Assembly (NCBI GenBank): GCA_018806985.1
Contig: JADANN010000369.1
Span: 186,001-250,000, forward strand
Source: Angiostrongylus vasorum
Taxonomy: Eukaryota > Nematoda > Chromadorea > Rhabditida > Metastrongylidae
Reading direction: 5' to 3'
Length of the DNA: 64,000 bases
The stretch's first letter is position 1. Every line of letters begins with the position of its first letter. Positions 1 through 13,500 of the stretch are shown one piece after another. The notes under the pieces were generated by a model that ran no database searches, was not told the origin of the DNA, and saw nothing but the letters and a program-made list of their open reading frames with translations. The position numbers and the translations under genes are program-made.

Positions 1-358
1 TATCGCGTCTTTTCCAGACTTTTAGCGAACTCTTTTCTCTACCCCTCAGCCTCTCCTGAGTAACTGAAAAACGTCGATTTCGATGTGAGCAATTTGGGAA
101 GATACTGTAGAACATACTGCCTTGAACGAAATTTATGTCCGCTTTATCACACATTGGACAAAAATCAGAGAGCTTACATTGGTTGTGATTCAGGTCACCA
201 ACAAGTTCAGGCGAATCTCTTAAACTAGTAACTAAAAGTTTGTACTTCATTTTACACACCTGTTTAGAAAACTCCCTAGACGATAACATTATGCATTTGC
301 TGATTATTTTAGGCTAGCGTATAGTATACAAGACTTCGTATTTTTAAAACAGGTGAAG
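1..358. other. No feature seen; probably intron or upstream of the first charged-protein exon
   Basis: I find no convincing exon here. AT-rich, with short stops in all frames. Confidence 0.4.
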
Positions 359-3300
359 ACTATTGAAAAGAACGTTAGAGGTTAAAAAGACGGATGTTTC
401 AGAAACAGGCAAATCCGATGACAAAGGCAGAGTTGGAGAGTCGCTAACGGACAGCAAGGCAGCACCGGTCCAACTCCAAGAGCAGCACTCGAACTGTGAG
501 TTCAGACAGGCAATGGACAACTTATCTAACCCATATCAGCGTCCAACTTCATAGTTATGGGCCCCTTTGGCTAGAAGGAGACAGTGAACTACACTTAGAT
601 TCTCCGCCGATGTGTACTTGATTAATGGCAGAACAGGCCACATATTGCCACTTGGAATCTTGGAAAAAAAATTTTCTTGGTAAATTTTCGAAAGTACTAT
701 TAAAAAAGTTCTTGTTTCTTATGGTAGTGAAATATTGAACCCATATGAGTTCATACCATTTCTCTAAATTACCTCCCTCTTCTACTCGTTGCTACAAATA
801 GACGGCGACCTGCCTACACTATTAAGAGAAATCGTAATTTTAAATATTAGCTGGAAGAATCTCGTTATTTACGTAGTCTATAGCATAAAAATCACTAAAT
901 CAAGACCAAAAATTTGGCTGATATCAACCTTTAAACAACTATGCGAGGCAAAGTGAAAATCATCAGTGACAATAAGAAAAGGGTTAACTAGGCAACTGGC
1001 GGTTATCCGTGTTATTTGATGACTCTTTCTTTTACAGTTTTGGTGCCGGCACCGACTATTAAAGCGACGACATCGACGATAGATCAACTTCCTCAACGGG
1101 GCTCGTTGACAACAAATCTCTCGGAAGTCGTCGATCATAAGAAATCGCCGATAGCTGCTACGAGAAACGGCGACGGGGGTGGTGTCAGAAACTCCGTCGA
1201 GGAGTGTTAGCCCGAATATCGCCTCAGTTCCGGGTGACCAAAGTGGAGTTGATGTACGCATTTTGTTGAATGAGGCATCTTCCACTAATCCAGATACGAA
1301 TGCCACAAATTCGAATCTGTCATCCAAAAACTCTTCCAAGAGAGGATCTAGTCCGGAGACAAATCTGCCTTCACCTGCAAATAAGGTAAATTGTGCTGTA
1401 ACAAACACTTGCGGAAATACAGAGACTCCTCAAGTGTCGCCATCGTCATGTACAACCAATCTTCTCACAGAAATCCCCATCAGCACGACAAAATATGTGG
1501 AGTCACCTGACTTCGCCGAATCAAATGACCCCCGTATTTACTCCAAAGAAAAAATCATGGACAAAAGGCTCCGACATGAATTTGGACCAGAGAAATAAAA
1601 ATTATCAGAATAGTGTTTCACCGGGATTAGTGAGCTCGTCGACTGAAAAACAACAGGAACTGAGTCAGACTTCGGACGAACTGTCAACAAACGTTACAGT
1701 TCCTCTCGTTGTATTGGAAAAGGTTCGTTATTGTACAGTTGCATATTAGATTATTTACTGCTTTCTTATAGAATATTCTTCAACTACCCATAGTTTCGAA
1801 GAAACGTCTGCACCAGAGCACATTTTCCACTTAAATGACATTTGTTCACTGAGTTGAATCGCCTGTGCTTGTGCATTCTAAGGTCGTTACCAAACGCAGA
1901 GATGATTTCTGCTGTTGTTGTACTCTTAGTTAGCATTTCGGCTTTTTTTTGGCAACGCCGATCTAAGGGTGAACCGCAAAGTCTTGCCTCGTTTTTTTTC
2001 TCTAATGACAACCGCCTTCAAAATACCAAACTATAACTTCAAAGTGAAGCGACATACCCTATGGATTTTTTTGACCGCATTATTATTCCCATTCTCTTAT
2101 GTCAACCACCTCTTATTCATGGTCGAATGATCCAATCTAATGCCCTAAACTCTCTGTTTTTTGCTCGTCGAATAGCAGAGTGCACCAGTAAGGCCTCTAC
2201 ACTCTTACCAGCAAGAGCACATCATAATTTTTCTTGTCAGATTGTTTTTTTTTCAAAACCTGCGACCATAAGATTGCTAGCTTTCCTGCTGTGCTTTTGA
2301 CATTTCATGAGACTCGATCGCTAGCGGTTTTTATCCATGTGTTTTCATTTAAACACAGCACGTGTCCAATGCACCAGATCTTCGACACCTTGACACACAC
2401 TGTTGCGTCTGATTATCCACACAAATCGGAATTTCGGATTCTTTCCCTCGCATGTGTAATAGAGTCGTTCTTACACATGCCTACTCTTAGCGTCACCGTT
2501 TCCACAATATGTGGAGTAACGATAACTGGACTCACATCCAACTTGCGTTTCATCTATGCAACTGAAGCGTAGGCTAAGCTGGGAGAAACTTGATGTCGAA
2601 AGTTTGAGCACGGAGCCGTGTGTTGTACTCTTCAACACATTTACAAAGTTTTCGTGAACTCTCGTTTTTTTTTCTTGTTCAGTCCTACAAAGGACAATGG
2701 CTAATGCGTTCACCGTTTCTCAATCCTTTAAGAATGCGCCATCTATTCGACTTCACTAAGCATCGCTAAAGATGATTGAATGCATATGTGGCCTATACAA
2801 AGACTCGCGGTGGCCAACCGATGTACCGAGTCAATACTGTTATCCTCCCAGAAAAGTTTAAGCCGATTCATTCAAAAATATTCGCTCCGTTGAGTGGGAA
2901 TGGGACGAGGCAGTAAAAACGAATTTTTCACCAATGTGATTTTTTCTTGAGACCCAACCAAACAGCATAGTCATTTCGCAAGCGATGAAATCAACCAAAT
3001 GGCAGATAAGGTGTGAAGCGTCCAGTCAGCGTAAAGATGTGGACTGACTGCACATTCTTTAAATGTTCGGGTCAAAGCCTTGTCCAATTTGGTAATGTGA
3101 GCTTTTTTACCGACTCCGATAGCCATCTCTGTTAGTGTTGTTATTATTAATAAGAAGAATAATATATTTCATGGTTTTAATATATTGCTTCGTGCCATCA
3201 TAGACATCATGGCAACTCTGCTTTTTAACTTACCACCCATAATTACTATTCAGGCGCGTCGAAGCGAATCTCTAAGCCCATCTTCCAGTACAAGAAAAGG

Positions 3301-4524
3301 CATAAAGGAGAGCACACCGTCACATCAGAGCGACCCGCACAAATCCGGTTAGTAGCATCCGGAATATTCATCTGACTATATCCATCGTGTTACCACTACT
3401 TTCTCGACGAAGCCACTCTTATCATTTTCCTGCTATTCAATCCAAGCGAACATTGCGCTTTTCTTAGACACTACAAGCGCGTTCTAGCTGAAAAAACAGC
3501 GCGAGGCACTAGCACCTCGACCATATGGCGCTCATATGGAAGCATCGCTGTGACCCCATCTCTAGCCTGCAGAAAAATACGCGAAATCTCGGTTTTTTTC
3601 TTTAAACAGCCAACATGAAACCCATCGTGCGTAGTCGCTTAATGGTCTATCCTGTGCAATATTGTTGTAAAGTGTAGCGTGTATAGAAGTGGTTAGAGAG
3701 ACTGCAATATATCTTCAGTCTTAGGTTCGATCCCACTCCCCGGGCCCACCAAGCTTCCTATACTTCCGTGGCCGGCAAACTGGTTATCATACATGTCTGA
3801 TAAAATAAGAACACAAACCTCACACACTCGTAGGTCACAGCAAGTCGTCGCATAACCAAGATATAAGCTTGATCACCTCTACGATGTTGAAGTGAGTTGA
3901 ATTCGTTGCGCATAATTCAGACATTAATCAACGCCTTACGACTTATTGCTTAGTTGCTTTATTATTGCTATTATTGTTACTATTCCTAGGAAGATAAAAC
4001 GATAAACCTCTCATAGATGCACCGTGTTTCCCACTTCATAAAGCATTATGGCAGTGATTTAATGTACATTTTGGCTTTAGAATGAATTGCGATAGCCTAA
4101 GTATGTGTGAATTAGTTTTTGTCCTCGCATAGAAGTCTGGTATCAGTTTCTCGACACAGCATTGATAATTCATCTGAGGGTAGAGATCGAACCAATGACA
4201 ATATGTGTATTGCAGGTGATCTTTAACCACAGCACTACACGCGATCTCATTGTTACTGTTATTGTCATTATCGTCATCACCATCAGTTTTTTATTCTTGT
4301 TTGTTTTTTGTCATATTATTTTATTGTTGCTCTTGTTATTACTGCAATGTTAAAATGCAGAAATCCGTTAATTTTTCGAGCGTCGAAAGCGTCGCGATCC
4401 AACGCGAACGCTAGAGAACCTCAACGGGAAACTTCAAACGGCGGAGAAAAACGAACAACAAAACGCAGCCACGAAACAGATGTTCGACTCTATCAAGAAC
4501 CAAGAGAATGGCAACGGATCTAAT
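359..4524 (+). CDS. N-terminal exon block: Ser/Thr/Pro-rich region then a short basic-coil exon
   Basis: Four exons. The first ends at a GTGAGT donor (496) in phase 1 and joins the TTTTACAG acceptor before 1038 in the right phase. The second (1038-1385) is rich in Ser, Thr, Asn and Pro and needs a one-base correction in the GGGGG run at 1175-1179 to stay open. The third (1471-1722, 84 codons) contains TPVFTPKKKSW and follows an 85-nt intron (GTAAAT...TTCTCACAG). The fourth (4381-4524, 48 codons) starts RRKRRDPTRTLENLNGKL and then looks like a short amphipathic coil; its acceptor would be TTTTTCGAG, which is unusual. Repeated SP and TP dipeptides suggest a disordered, possibly phosphorylated region (inference). 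Confidence 0.62.
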
Positions 4525-7500
4525 GTACGTTCCACTTTCAATTTCACTCCCAAAGGATTCCTCTCATCCAGGAGAACTCTCTGAGGTGAAATGTTGGCTC
4601 CAGCCGGTGTGTGGCGATTTGCACAGTGCATCTAAGCAGCATCATAGCGAACACGCTTTTTGGAGACGTTTTGTTTCCACATAGCATGGTTGATTGACTT
4701 GGACACTTTTGCCAACTGAAACTACAATCGATGCAATCGATGTTCTAATAAGCATGCGAACTTCTCTTTACAACTTTATTATGCTTGTACTTTTCCACTT
4801 GGTTCTCCCTGAAGCTTTTCCATTCAGTTCTCCACAAGAGCAAATATACCAGCCGAGTTACTGCTTGTGAGACTGATTATTAGGAAGATTACAGGTCCAA
4901 AAGCTCAAAACCCACCCACTTTGGCTGTGCTAAATTCGAAGATTTTTCCCATAAAATTGTCCTTCCAATCTAATCTAATGCTCTTCTGACAATTTTTTGC
5001 CACAAACAAAAGCATTTCGCCCAGTATTTCGGTTTCTCCATGCAACAGAATTTACTTTTAAATAGTTTTTTTCTTCTATTAGATGACAAACAAGTCGCCT
5101 CTTCCAACGGTGCTCTTGACCGAGCCATCAGAACCATCCACTCCTATGATTAAGACAACTGCTCAGGCAGTGGAAGAGTCCACGGACGGCGACTGGACTG
5201 AAGCCGAAGACGAAGCTGACTGTGAGTCCAATGAAAGTCTGTCTGTCGAATTTATTCTAAAAAATTAAGGGGGTCCCGTAGTCTTTCATGGCCACTTACA
5301 TTGAACAGGCCGGATTCCGCACAGCCTGATGTGATCAACACTGATGGGTTTTGATGAAGGCAGCGGCCGCTGTTGATTTAGAAAGCAAAAAACCACTCCA
5401 CTGATGATTTGCAACCTATAATCAAAAATATTATGAAGGGAGTTAGTATTTTTGAAAACGTCGTGTGCTCTTAGATAAGACAGTGTCCCTTCTAAACGTT
5501 TTCCAAGGTATGTATTGTACTTCACCAGCTATTGAAAAAAGGAGATCAATTTGTGATTTGTTTGCCTATAGCCATTGTTTTACCGTTAGAAGAAGTAGAA
5601 AGGATAAAATTAAAAATGAGTATAGCCAATTTCAGACGAGTCTGACTACGAGTACTCCGTTTCGCAGACGTTCAGTCTGAAAGACGCGCTACCGATCGGT
5701 GATTTTTGGAGCCCAATTTCTCTTGCTCTGTTTCTCGAATTCGATTCCGCTCCAAATGAATCGCTAATCTTTCAGGCGACCTCTATCCTCTTTCTCGTTC
5801 GTCGTCACGTTGCTCTCCATTCATTTCCGACTACGACAGCGACGCCAGTATGCCGCTGTTCATGCTTCCTTCCAGGTACGTATGCAATATGTTTATAACC
5901 TCAAAGCTTTACAGAAAATGCAAGCAAATCATGTTTACCTACGAAACATCTAACTGCTTTGTTACTTATCACTTAATCATTGGGCGTATATGTGGCTACC
6001 GGTATAATTATTTCACTAGGTGAGCTATATCACAAGTTGTCTTTCCTAGATGAGGGTTTCACCACTTGTCATAGCAAAATGGTGAGGAAACATCTAGAAA
6101 TCTCACAGAACCACGCACGCCCACACGCAATGTAGGAGTGAAAGTATATTATATAGTTGAAAACATTATGAGACGTGTTGTCACAGAGTTTCATAACCGT
6201 GCAATCACGAGGTATCTCTCGATGATCCGACTTTAGCACTACTGCAAAAAAATTTTTCTGCATCGCAGGGAAGCTGAGTCACGAGGCCGAGTCGATCGCC
6301 TCTTTGCTTTTCCGGCACCTTCGTTTACTTGCTCGATTACTTACGACGGTCAGGAGAGTTGGGATGAAGAGAGCCTGCACTCTTGTGCGGAATACGATGA
6401 GGAGTATTATGGTATTGCTAAGCTCTTGCTGTACAACTTTCCATTTTTCTGTAAATTTTCGTAGAGCAATAAACACTTTATGCTCGTACTCAGGACGTAT
6501 GAAATTTGTTCTTACTATAACTTCCCATAAGAACCCTGTACTTTCCAGGCAGACTTACTCGCTCAAGCCATCGAGGATCATCCGCGCTCGGTGCATACCT
6601 TAGTCCAGCTGCTTTTTCATCTGATGAGGTTTCAGAACTTTTTCGTTGCAACTACTTTTTACAGCTTTTTACGATTTTCCAACTTACATTTAGCATTCAT
6701 TTTATGGCTAGAAGATTCTAACCATGTTTTACGGAATTTTCGTTCTTTTTACGAACGAAACTCGGTACTGCTGGGGTGGTTGTCAGTGCGAACGTAAAAC
6801 CTCGGTCAACGTAATCGTCTAGAAGCCTATGTCCAACCTCACTAGAAAGACGAACAAAAGCAATTAAATGTTGAGGGAATCTTGCCAGCGACCTCTTAGA
6901 GTATTCAGTTTTTCGCAGCAGAACAGCGGCAGGGGGCGATCGATGGTCATTTCCTACCAAAACACTAAGAACAGGTACAGAAACAGATACATTTCGCCTG
7001 CAAAGTGGAATTCCACAACAAACCCTCCACCTTCTCATTAAGAGGCAGTGTGCTCTTTTTTACTAAGTAAAGAACAAGGAAAAGGATACAAATTGCCGTT
7101 TTTTGGAGTGGTTTTCAAAATAATGATGTTGTCGGTGTTGTTTCCGGAGGTACCAGAAGATCTTCTCTGGATCGATCTCTTAGTAGTTTTGCACCGCACC
7201 ATTCCATCGTTTTACACCTCACCGTTTGCGATTCACTCTACATATTAGTTCGTTTTCTTCTCGAACTTATGTCTTCCAAAAAAAATTTGAATCACTTTGT
7301 TTTCCTCGTCTGCGCAATTTTCAAATTATGGTGTTCATCGATTAAAAACGTTTGTCATCTTCCAGTTTATATCACGTGTTTTTTGGCGGTTGTAAATCCA
7401 TCTAGATAAAGAAATCCACGTGGTTTCTACTTGCGGAGTAATAGTAGCTGAATAGTCCATGAAGAGTAAAACACGGTTGCTCTAATTGATTTGTGTCGTA

Positions 7501-9623
7501 AAAACCCAATAAGAAGAACCTGAATGTAGTCACGCATTATTACTTGCATACTTGGATACTTGGATAGCCTGTCTTCAATGGTTATGCGTGTCACAGCACA
7601 ATTTCCATCTTATCGGAGTTTTGCTGGAGTAGCCAGTGTGATTCGCTGGAGTCTCGAGGTCACCCAGGCCAAAGTCTGCCTCAGGTCCTCACCACCACAG
7701 GAAGTCGCTGCCCTTGTGGATCAGAGGGAGATTTGCCACCATGCGATAGTTTGATACCAGGACGGTGATAGATCCTGACATTGGTTTACTCTTAACTAGG
7801 CTTCCTGTTGGAACCGTCAGACTCCTTCTCAGCTTGGGAGATCCTGCTGGGAGGACGAATCCCCCGCTGTACATCGCAGCGTGACATCCAGGAACACCTC
7901 CCAGCCACGATGAGGCGCTAAACCGTTGGGAGGAATGCATTATTATAAATACAGTAATCAAGATAATCGAAATCGAAATGTTAATTCATGGTTATTTAAC
8001 TAGTAGAGAGTAAAAGAAGATTCTAGATTTGCACTTGTTTTGTTTATCTTGAACTATACCACCACCTTTCTCACCTTGAGGAAAAAATGGGTCGAGCATA
8101 TAAATATAACAGAGAAGTGAATTAGCTACCCAGTCATATAGATGGTCTAGTTTTGAACTGTATGGATATTAGCAATGCTTAATTTTTCATGCTCTTTTTT
8201 CTTCGGAGCTTAAGATGAGATGTGGTAGGGCGTTTCCATGTCAGAGCAAGTGACGAAAGCCCGCTTTCGTGGAACGTAATGAAATATGCCATCCGAAAAC
8301 AAAATGTTTAAGTTTTATAAAGGTGTAAACCTTTTTCTTGTTAACACCACGATTTACTAATGAGATCCTTTAGTGGTACTTTTGTCTAATATTTCTTCGG
8401 GCTAATTAATTAGTAGTTTAGGACTTTGATGGTACTCACTTTCATGAAGAGGTTGATGTTGGTTGTACACTACGGCTAGTTGATAAAGCGGCGATGCGAG
8501 TCGACAGCTACGAGGATTCAGAATACTACGACGAGGAAGAGGTCTGTCTTTTCACCATTTTAAACTCTAATGGGCTGTTCTTTCATCAACTGCTCTTCGG
8601 TAAAGATAATCCTTCTTACTCACATCTACCACTATTTTAATATCATTGTTATCTATCGAGGATCAAAAATGTTTCGTAGTTGACTGTATCACACCGTTAC
8701 TAGCACACCTTCCTTGCTTGTCTCTTTACGAAATTCGTGTTATTTGCATACCTCCTATTATGGATTACAAGAAAACTTCTCGAAAATTTTCATGTTTAAT
8801 AAATAATGAAACCTGGTTCGATACTTAAATCTCATTTATGTCGATACCGATACGTTTGGTTTTCCAGTACAGTGACGAAGAATGTTGGGACGAGAACGAA
8901 GAATACGAGGCCTGTGATAACGAAGAGGAATACGAGGACGAAGAAAAGGAGGTATCTGATGTGATGGACGAAATGCACAGTATTGAAGAAAGCCCTGATG
9001 AAAAAAGCACAGATGTAAGCATATAAACACCTCCGTAAATGCTCTTGTGTATTTGCTAGCATTTAATTTATAATTAGAGAAGAGGAGTGCGAAATTTTTC
9101 AAGAAGTCACTCTCTAGACCTTCATGTCCCTTTTTTTTGTAAATACACCTGATCATTGGGGAAAAAAAAGAAATGTGAAGGCTGAAATGTAAGGCCGTGC
9201 TCCATTAAGCTTTACACATATATATGCACGTATATTTTTTTATTTTATCTGACCCGTCTTCACGTCTACTGTGTGGATCCCAACACTTCTCACATTCGAT
9301 TTGTTTCCTCATCCATCCATTGTCCACGAATATCTTCCAACTTTACGTGAGACTTCGGTTGCTGCTTGAGGATTTCCATTTCATCTTGAATGTCGTTGAA
9401 TGCTGCTCGAGCAATCCTCCCTGGAGTCCTGAGATGGCCAGGCTGAAGCGTTTCCAACTGGATTGCAGAAAGCGATTTTTTTCCCAAGCAAATCCGGTAA
9501 CAATTTCCCAGCTCCGGAGGGATGAGAGACTTGGTTGGCACGGAACGCAAGTAATCGAACTAGCACCATGTTCGTGATGACGGACATCACTGTCACTGTG
9601 CTATCCGCCCCTGTATATACATG

Positions 9624-9665
<42 letters not shown>

Positions 9666-10542
9666 GTACGTATATATGGAAAAAATTATTATCGGGAAAA
9701 TCAATAGCGACAGGAAGTTTCTTTCGTTCAAAGCAGTGCTGAATTTCAGTCCAGATGTCCAGTTGCCTTTTCACAACCCGCTGAAGTCGAAGACGATATC
9801 AATTTCGAAGAAATGAACGACGAGTTCGAAGTATGTGTTGAAATCTTTTACTCTCCAAACAGTTTCCTCACTCAGATGAATGACAAGCGTTCACAAATAT
9901 TTTCCTCATAACTGTTCTGTTAAACTCAAAAGTCGTCAGGTCTGCTCACGTTTTGTCTTAATTTGCTTAAAAGTGGTAAGTAATTTAAAAATTTTTAAGC
10001 GTGTACTTCTTAAAGAATAAAGAATAAAGCTCTGGGTGATGATCAATCCCTGAGAGATGCGCCATGCATTTGACTTCCTTTAGCATCGTTAGAGACAACT
10101 GAATCCATATCTGGACTACACAATGACTCGTGCTGGCCTACTGATGCAGGAAGTCAGCGCTGCTATCCTACCAGGCAGGTGTGCCTGGTACCAGTTTGCC
10201 AATCCGGAAAATGGAGGGCTTGGTGAGCCATGGACGCAGATCGAACCCAAGTGTATTACAAGCCTCTCACCACTGCTCTACACCAGCTGTTTAATTCCCC
10301 CAAGTTTGAACGAAGCATCCGACATCATTTCAAGTGCTCTAGATGTGTCACTTCTCAGAGCAAAAAGCGCCGACATTACCGCATCAGGCAAAAAATAACG
10401 CAACCACTCAGCATTATTTCTGCACGACAAATTACCTAAGTTGGACATAGAAAGCTGACGTGTGTTTGCTAGCAAGCATATTGCTTTACCTCTACCTTTG
10501 GCAACAGTTCATAAACATGTACATTTATACGCATGCACATAC

Positions 10543-10588
<46 letters not shown>

Positions 10589-13500
10589 CACATATATGTG
10601 CATGTGTATATGTATATATGTCTATGATAAGATGCGTTTAGCGCAGTGTTTAGAAGTGCCCTACAATACACACGTGGTCCTTCGTTCGATCCTGTGCCTG
10701 GTTCATTCACAAAATTCCATGTTTAAAAGACTGTAAAGTGGAAAAGTTCGACATGCTTAGTGTGAAAGCACAAAATGCTCCACTTTCATGTCACTGGTAT
10801 CTAAATTGCGTGAAATATTCAATTGAGCGTGTACGCATGTGGCGCGTGTAGCGTAATGGTTAGAGGTGCCTTAGAATGCACAAATGGTCGTTGGTTCGAT
10901 CCTAAACCCCGGGAAAAACTAGTCCTTATTTTCTTCGAATTCGGTGAATTTGTAGTAGACCTGTTTCGTAGAATAAAAAAAACGGCGGTGATGCATCGGT
11001 TGGCCACTGTGAGTTTTTTGGATATGCCAAATTTTCATTAGACTAGTACTATGATGCTTGATGAAGTTGTATCCATGGCGCATCCCTCAAGCATCGATCG
11101 CGATTGAAGTGTATCCTTTTTATCGTTTATGTATGCGCCGCAATGTCATAAATTAATAAAAAGCCTTGTGCCGAAGTGAGATATGTAGGCTGATTTCATT
11201 AAGGTGGGCATGACCATTGAGCTTGCCGTACCGCAACTCGTGAGAAAACCGTTGGAGTATCCGGAAGCGCATCGTGAGGTAATGCTGTTTATGAGTCGCC
11301 CAGAGTGATTAAGAAGTATTCTGAGGGAAGGTGATTTTAACAATTGCTTAAACCGATGTTTTATCTCTAGGTCACGTACACCAAAGACCTTCAACTTCTG
11401 ACTGAAGATGGTGAAGCAGAAACGCTGAACATCGACCAACAGGAAAGTGCAAAGGCTGTCAAAAAGAGAATCATCAAAGACGGTACCAGTGAAAAGGTCT
11501 GTTTCTTCAGGTTTCTCGAAGCGCTTATATGTTGAAATACTTTTCGATTTTTTTGCAGAAATCCTTTCGAAACAGGAATGCAATGTATATTCTGTTTAAA
11601 AGCGCTTACCGTTTGGAACTTTCTTCTATCACAGGTGGCCATGTCACGCATACCGCAGCGTGTTGTCCCAGTTGAGGAAACCGCAGTTGTTGACGAAAGT
11701 ACTGCACTTCCCGATGAAGAAGTTCACCAGCTCCATCCACAACATCACGAAGACGACAAGGCCAGTAACAAATCTTTTTAAATCTCTGCTGCCTCCACGC
11801 TGTTCAGCATCGGAAAAGGTTCATCCAATGAGTGGAATTTAGTTTAGTTGAGAACCAGATGATTGTACTCATTTAATAATTCAATGATCTGTCCTCACTT
11901 TCACTATCCTCACTTTTTCGCAATTCTATGACACATGTATTTTTGGTGCTTTTGGTAGTCGTCATGAAATTGATTTCTCTTCCAATTTCTTCTTCTTAGA
12001 TGGAATTGGTCCCAACTGGAACAAAAGCAAATTATTCTAGAATTCTTTAGATGATTACTTCAAGAACATCAACTTTCGATTTACTCGAATTTCCGTGAAA
12101 AGCCTATATTCGACTACTTGGTTCGTGCAGTATTTGGTAGACACCATAATAAACTGATTTCAGAGTCGACACGATGTGACAGTAGTGCCGACTTACGTGC
12201 GTCCGCAAGCGGAAACAATAAAAGAGGTAGGCAAATTTTTAAAAATAATTATAATTGTCCACAGACACTTGTTTATTCTTATTTGTTCGACAAATAGAGA
12301 GCTGGTAGCGCAGTGGTAGTGAGTAGTGACCCCTTTCATAGCGGCAGTTTGCCCAGTCTACCCATAAAGTGGTTCAACCACGCTTTGGGCCCGCCAAGCC
12401 TCTCATCCCTCCAGACTCAGGAAATTGGAGCAAACTTTCTGGCAACAGTTCGCCCTCTCTAAACCAATTGGTAACGCTCTAGCCCGGTCATCTCAGGACT
12501 CCAAGAAAAAATTGACTCAACTAGTATTCAGCGGCATTCTTAACGAGGACGATAATCCTCAAGAGGGAGCCCTTACTCAGAAAGTTTGAAGAACTTCCTG
12601 GGTGGTGGACGAAGCGAATCAAATGCAGAAAATCTTGCGATCTACACGTATCATACATATAATATCGGGTTATGTGATAACGTGTTATAACAATTTCAAC
12701 AAATATTATTGCATAACACACATGTACTTTTAAATAGGAGCACTTCGATGCAGCTAAGGTGTCATTCTTCTATAGCTATTGGTAAATTGTTAGTTTGGGC
12801 AGCAACATGTACGTGAGTTGATCCTCAGCTCTAGGCGAGCTCAAGAAAAGGTGTTCGAGTGTAGTCGGAATTTCCTTGGCAGCTTGTCTAGCTAACGAAC
12901 ACATTTATCCTCGCCATTTCTGCGTACAGTCTTCTATTTTGCTTCTGTAAACTTTGTATTTCTTGTCAATTCTTTTCCGCTTCCTGCTGAGGCAAGCTGC
13001 TGCGAACTCGTCTTCTCCACAATAACGTACTCCTTGCTTTGGATCTCCTCCTTCAGTGTCTGAGTTTCCATCAAGTTACAGCGAGTCGACGGCTCCAAAA
13101 AAAAGATTGCACCGAAACGTTGGGTTCAATAAAGCGCTTTTCCGTCATCGTATAAATCTATCACTAAACTAAGATAATTCTAATCGCACTTCGTTCAAAG
13201 ACGTTTTTTGATGGCCACTTTTTTTTATGATTATAGCAGAAATATGGCTAGTAACTCTGGTACTTATTTCCACACTCCATTCAGTTAATGCCGGAAATTC
13301 AACAACATTTGTCCTCCCAGTGCTTGTCAAACGACTACAGCTGATTCCACTACCATTCACTTATTCTTTGCCGTCTGCCACATCAGCCCACCTGGTGCTG
13401 ATCGCTAGATGGACGTGAAAATCATCATACCCGTTTTGATTTAGGGTCTTTGTGAAGAAATCTGAGCATCATGTTAATGAGTTCTAAGCTCACGTGGAAA

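Noticed and set aside
878..1408. 176-codon reverse-strand ORF
   Set aside because: It is antisense to the Ser/Thr-rich exon on the plus strand, which has the matching splice sites and phase.
8832..9156. Ser/Phe/Val-rich reverse-strand ORFs
   Set aside because: They are the shadow of the acidic exon 8868-9014.
10849..10902. tRNA gene
   Set aside because: It has A and B boxes, but the intervening and flanking sequence cannot form a cloverleaf acceptor stem, and the unit is repeated with a SINE body.
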